Source: Clostridia bacterium (GTDB lineage Bacteria > Bacillota_A > Clostridia > Christensenellales > Aristaeellaceae). From it: a stretch of 17,351 nt of DNA. The translations under genes and the position numbers were made by a program. The stretch spans positions 1 to 17,351 of the forward strand of contig JAGBBE010000084.1 in assembly GCA_017938645.1 (NCBI GenBank), in the 5' to 3' direction. Shown one piece after another: positions 14,543-17,351 of this stretch (position 1 is its first letter; each line of letters begins with the position of its first letter). A model generated the notes under the pieces. The model was not told the origin of the DNA. It saw only the letters and a program-made list of their open reading frames with translations, and did no database searches.

Positions 14543-15571
14543 TCAGAACTCGTTGAGGAAGCTGGCACGCTTGAGCTGCTGCAGCATGTCAAAGTTTTCA
14601 ATGATGTTGCCAAGGCCCTGCGCCGCGCATTCCATGGGCTGTTTGGAGAGAAGCACCGGAATGCCCAGCTCGCTGGCGATCAGCTGATCCAGACCGTACA
14701 GCAGGCTTCCGCCGCCGGTGAGATAGATGCCGTTGTGCATGATGTCGGCGGCCAGTTCCGGAGGCGTGCGCTCCAGCACCCATTTGATCGCGCCCAGAAT
14801 CGCCAGACAGGGCTCATGAATGGCCTCGTAGATCTGGGTGGAGGTGATCTCGGTGGTCTGGGGCAGATTGGTGACCATGTCGCGGCCACGAATGCGCGCG
14901 CGGCGTTCCTCGCGAAGAGGCAGGGCGGCGCTCAGATCCAGCTTGACCTCTTCGGCAGTGCGGTCGCCGATCAAAATGTTGAACTCTCGCTGAATGAAGT
15001 TGATGATGGCCTCGTCCAGCTTGGCGCCGCCGACACGGATGGAATGGCTGATCACCGTGCCTCCAAGGGACAATACCGCTACGTCGGTCGTGCCGCCGCC
15101 GACGTCCACCACCATGCATCCGTTGGCTTCAAACACCGGCAGACCGCTGCCAAGCGCGGCCAGGAAGGGCTTTTCCACCATGTACACCTTGCGGCAGCGC
15201 GCGGCCTGCGCAGCCTCGCTCACGGCGCGGCGCTCGATGGAGGAAAGAGAGCAGGGGTAGCTCAAAAACACCCGCGGTCCAACCAGGTGGCTGGAACCGA
15301 TGGCCTTGCGCTTGAAATATTCAATCAGGATCTTGGTGATATCAAAATCCGTGATGACGCCCTCGTGCATGGGCTTGACGGCCGTGACGCCCTCGGTGGT
15401 GCGTCCCAGCATGATGCGCGCGTCGTTGCCCACGGCGCGCACGCGGCGCTCGTTGGTGGAATCCACCACGACGATGGTGGGCTCGCTGACCACGACGCCC
15501 TTGTGCTTTACATATACCAGCGTATTGCTTGTGCCCAGATCAAAGCCCAGGTCAGGCGCAACAAAACCCAT
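14543..15571 (-). CDS. mreB: Actin-like rod-shape protein MreB
   Basis: A 342-residue bacterial actin that forms membrane filaments guiding lateral wall synthesis. Nucleotide-site motifs: phosphate-1 DLGTSNT (11-17), phosphate-2 VVDVGGGTTD (154-163), adenosine motif LTGGGSLL (284-291), and the IGDRTAEEVK stretch (201-210). Two departures from the family are seen. The EEP motif reads Glu133-Lys134-Pro135, so the residue just before Pro, usually Glu and matching the catalytic Glu of Hsp70, is Lys. And GGTTE reads GGTTD. The ATG at 15571 is directly preceded in frame by TGA, so the start is certain, yet the ribosome binding site is very weak (GGAT). Mbl-like paralogues look alike; MreB is preferred from the mreC and mreD genes that follow. 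Confidence 0.93.
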   Translation of the reverse strand: MGFVAPDLGFDLGTSNTLVYVKHKGVVVSEPTIVVVDSTNERRVRAVGNDARIMLGRTTEGVTAVKPMHEGVITDFDITKILIEYFKRKAIGSSHLVGPRVFLSYPCSLSSIERRAVSEAAQAARCRKVYMVEKPFLAALGSGLPVFEANGCMVVDVGGGTTDVAVLSLGGTVISHSIRVGGAKLDEAIINFIQREFNILIGDRTAEEVKLDLSAALPLREERRARIRGRDMVTNLPQTTEITSTQIYEAIHEPCLAILGAIKWVLERTPPELAADIMHNGIYLTGGGSLLYGLDQLIASELGIPVLLSKQPMECAAQGLGNIIENFDMLQQLKRASFLNEF

Positions 15572-15610
15572 TCAAAATCCACATCCGTTTCTGCATTTGT
15601 TCAAAAAAGT

Positions 15611-16192
15611 TCAGGGCTTGGGCGGAAAGAACTCCACTCCGGCCTCCATGAAAAACTGCGTCAGAAGGCCCAGCGGCAGACCGATGACGTTGGACGGGCT
15701 GCCCTCGATATGCGTGATGAATACACCGGCCATCCCCTGAATGGCATAGGCGCCGGCCTTGTCCATGGGTTCGCCGGTGGAAACGTAGCGGGAGATCATT
15801 TCGTCAGACAGCGGCATGAAGTGCACCTGCGCTGTGTCCACGCCAAGCATTTCCCTTCCATCGGGCAGAAGCAGGCACATGCCTGTGTGCACCTGATGCG
15901 CATTGCCGCTCAGCAGCCTGAGCATGCGGCAGGCGTCCGCCTCGTCCTTAGGCTTTCCCAGAATTTCGTCCCCGACGCACACCAGCGTGTCCGCCGCGAG
16001 CACCATTTCGCCCGGGTGACGCTGCGCCACCTCGCGGCATTTGTCCTGCGCCAGCTTCTTTACGCGCTCGGCGCCGGTTCCGGTTGCATGCTCCTCATCC
16101 GCCTGCGAAGGATCCACCACAAAGGGCAGGCCGTAGAGCGAAAGCAGCTCCTTCCGCCTCGGAGACTGTGACGCCAGAATGATGGACTGCAT
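15611..16192 (-). CDS. maf: Maf-family nucleoside triphosphate pyrophosphatase
   Basis: A 193-residue cytoplasmic enzyme that hydrolyses non-standard or excess nucleoside triphosphates (dTTP/UTP type in the YhdE branch) to monophosphates. Seen: SQSPRRKELL (8-17) at the N-terminus, AADTLV (66-71) with catalytic Asp68, GKP (79-81), and DKAGAYAIQG (144-153). The length is usual for the family (about 190). The start at 16192 is chosen because the protein then begins with the conserved MQSIILASQSPRR, and AAGGAGG lies 12 bases upstream. The open frame reaching 16345 would cross the promoter. It is the first gene of the shape operon, as in Bacillus and many Clostridia, where maf precedes mreB, often with radC between them; radC is absent here. 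Confidence 0.93.
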   Translation of the reverse strand: MQSIILASQSPRRKELLSLYGLPFVVDPSQADEEHATGTGAERVKKLAQDKCREVAQRHPGEMVLAADTLVCVGDEILGKPKDEADACRMLRLLSGNAHQVHTGMCLLLPDGREMLGVDTAQVHFMPLSDEMISRYVSTGEPMDKAGAYAIQGMAGVFITHIEGSPSNVIGLPLGLLTQFFMEAGVEFFPPKP

Positions 16193-16238
16193 GGTAAAAA
16201 AACGCCTCCTTCGCAATGCGCATAAAAAGCAACAGCTT

Positions 16239-16267
16239 ATTATAGCACAGTTTATTTTCCGATGGAA
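16239..16267 (-). promoter_or_regulatory. Promoter of the maf-mreBCD-mrdA-minD-rodA operon
   Basis: On the minus strand, TGCTATAAT gives an extended -10 (TATAAT at 16239-16244). The -35 is weak (TTCCAT at 16262-16267, 17-bp spacer), as expected for an extended -10 promoter. It is the only good promoter seen upstream of maf. Gaps inside the operon are 57 bases or less. Confidence 0.7.
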
Positions 16268-16273
16268 GCGGGC

Positions 16274-16283
16274 GAAGCGCTTC
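16274..16283. promoter_or_regulatory. Perfect 10-bp palindrome between divergent promoters
   Basis: GAAGCGCTTC is self-complementary. A further GAAGCG half-site lies at 16265-16270, at the -35 region of the maf promoter. It may be a regulator site or chance; no known operator is recognised. Confidence 0.3.
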
Positions 16284-16316
16284 AATTTATGTCGGGAATG
16301 TAAAAATGCACAGAGC

Positions 16317-16345
16317 TTGACAAAAATCCGCCTCGCGGCTATCAT
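16317..16345 (+). promoter_or_regulatory. Sigma-A-type promoter of the glycyl-tRNA synthetase gene
   Basis: TTGACA (16317-16322) and TATCAT (16340-16345) are separated by 17 bp. The leader to the ATG is only about 37 bases. Inverted arms AGGTAA (16350-16355) and TTACCT (16358-16363) lie over the expected start of transcription. Confidence 0.8.
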
Positions 16346-16388
16346 TAGAAGGTAATTTTACCTACTTAATGAGGGGAGACGTTTTCCG

Positions 16389-17351
16389 ATGGCAGCTTTG
16401 ACCATGGACAAGCTCGTCGCGCTCTGCAAGGGCCGCGGCTTTATCTATCCCGGCAGTGAAATTTACGGCGGCCTCGCCAACAGCTGGGACTACGGCCCGC
16501 TGGGCGTAGAATTCAAGAACAATGTCAAGAAGGCCTGGTGGCAGAAGTTCGTTCAGGAGTGCAAGTACAACGTGGGCCTGGACGCCGCCATCCTGATGAA
16601 CCGCGAAGTGTGGGTCGCCTCCGGCCATGTGGGCGGCTTCAATGATCCGCTCATGGACTGCAAGGCCTGCAAGGCCCGCTTCCGCGCCGACAAGCTCATC
16701 GAGGACTTCACCAATGGCGAAGAAACCGGCGACGGCTGGACCAACGAAGAGCTGGAAACCTATATCAACGAGCATGACATCGTCTGCCCCACCTGCGGCA
16801 AGAAGGATTTCACCGGCATCCGTCAGTTCAACCTGATGTTCAAGACCCATGCCGGCGTCACCGAAAATTCCACCAACGAGATCTATCTGCGTCCCGAAAC
16901 CGCGCAGGGCATTTTCGTCAACTTCCAGAACGTCATGCGCGCCACCCGCAAGAAGCTGCCCGCCGGCATCGCACAGATCGGCAAATCCTTCCGCAACGAA
17001 ATCACCCCCGGCAACTTCATCTTCCGCGTGCGTGAATTCGAGCAGATGGAGCTGGAATTCTTCTGCAAGCCCGGCGAGGACCTCGAGTGGTTCAACTACT
17101 GGCGTTCCTTCTGCAAGGAATGGCTGCTGAGCCTCGGTATCAAAGAGGAGAGCCTCAGGCTCCGCGATCACGAGCCCGAGAAGCTGGCCTTCTATTCCAA
17201 GGCCACGACCGACTTCGAGTTCCTGTTCCCCTTCGGCTGGGGCGAACTGTGGGGCGTGGCTGACCGCACCGATTACGACCTGACCCAGCATCAGAACCAT
17301 TCCGGCAAGGGCATGGAGTATCTGGATCCCATCACCAACGAGAAGTTTGTG
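16389..17351 (+). CDS. glyQS: Glycyl-tRNA synthetase, alpha2 (single-chain) type, N-terminal 321 residues
   Basis: The 5' part of a class II aminoacyl-tRNA synthetase that charges tRNA-Gly; the frame is open to the window edge. The dimeric single-chain form is used, not the two-gene glyQ/glyS form. Seen: [20 protein letters not shown] and DYGPLGVE near the start; an insertion with two Cys pairs (Cys91/Cys94 and Cys133/Cys136) that could bind zinc; RPETAQGIF (168-176); motif 2 region [20 protein letters not shown] (198-217); and the glycine-site stretch [17 protein letters not shown] (282-298). The ATG at 16389 has GAGGGGAG 10 bases upstream; the ATG at residue 6 is less likely. It has its own promoter, divergent from the shape operon. 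The catalytic motif 3 and the anticodon-binding domain lie beyond the window. Confidence 0.96.
   Translation, partial: MAALTMDKLVALCKGRGFIYPGSEIYGGLANSWDYGPLGVEFKNNVKKAWWQKFVQECKYNVGLDAAILMNREVWVASGHVGGFNDPLMDCKACKARFRADKLIEDFTNGEETGDGWTNEELETYINEHDIVCPTCGKKDFTGIRQFNLMFKTHAGVTENSTNEIYLRPETAQGIFVNFQNVMRATRKKLPAGIAQIGKSFRNEITPGNFIFRVREFEQMELEFFCKPGEDLEWFNYWRSFCKEWLLSLGIKEESLRLRDHEPEKLAFYSKATTDFEFLFPFGWGELWGVADRTDYDLTQHQNHSGKGMEYLDPITNEKFV

Noticed and set aside
14537..16171. 544-residue open frame opposite mreB and maf.
   Set aside because: It spans two real genes and their gap on the other strand, with shadow-type composition.
16193..16345. N-terminal extension of Maf.
   Set aside because: It covers the promoter region; family proteins begin at the MQSIILASQSPRR segment, and a ribosome binding site precedes that ATG.
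16321..16388. T-box riboswitch in front of glyQS.
   Set aside because: The promoter lies too close to the start codon to leave room for a T-box.
1..17351. tRNA, rRNA, CRISPR, insertion sequences, prophage.
   Set aside because: No cloverleaf, repeat-spacer pattern, transposase or integrase motif was seen on either strand.

Overview
The window comes from a Gram-positive bacterium of the Bacillota, most likely a fairly GC-rich member of the Clostridia. The clues are strong GGAGG-type ribosome binding sites, several TTG starts, the eukaryote-like alpha2 glycyl-tRNA synthetase, a decarboxylase-type sodium pump, and a maf-mreBCD-mrdA-minD-rodA cluster in the Clostridia order. Genus cannot be fixed from the sequence. 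There is no sign of phage, transposons, CRISPR, tRNA or rRNA. This is ordinary chromosome, densely packed, with short gaps that hold promoters and terminators.

Left part, plus strand (1-4620): a phosphonate/phosphite-family ABC importer. The 3' end of the binding protein (phnD-like) is followed by its own terminator. A second promoter then drives phnC, two different permeases (phnE1, phnE2) and a cytoplasmic 5'-nucleotidase-family metallophosphoesterase. No C-P bond-cleaving enzyme is present, so the imported ligand may be a phosphate ester or nucleotide-like compound rather than a phosphonate. A long hairpin with A and T tracts ends this operon and also the convergent gene.

Middle, minus strand (4626-7960): a HAD-family phosphatase, a 70-residue XRE-type regulator with its own promoter and terminator, and a three-gene unit: a beta-type Na+-pump subunit (oadB-like), a gamma-type small subunit (oadG-like) and an unrecognised two-helix membrane protein. 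The decarboxylase/biotin-carrier subunits that would power the pump are not here.

Right part, minus strand (7960-16192): a seven-gene cell-shape operon read as maf, mreB, mreC, mreD, mrdA (PBP2), minD, rodA. It encodes the actin-like scaffold, its membrane partners, the transpeptidase and the glycosyltransferase of the rod-elongation complex. minD is kept, but minC and minE, its usual neighbours, are absent from the cluster. MreB carries Lys where the family has the Glu of its EEP motif.

Far right (16193-17351): a divergent promoter region, then the 5' part of a glycyl-tRNA synthetase gene on the plus strand, cut by the window edge.
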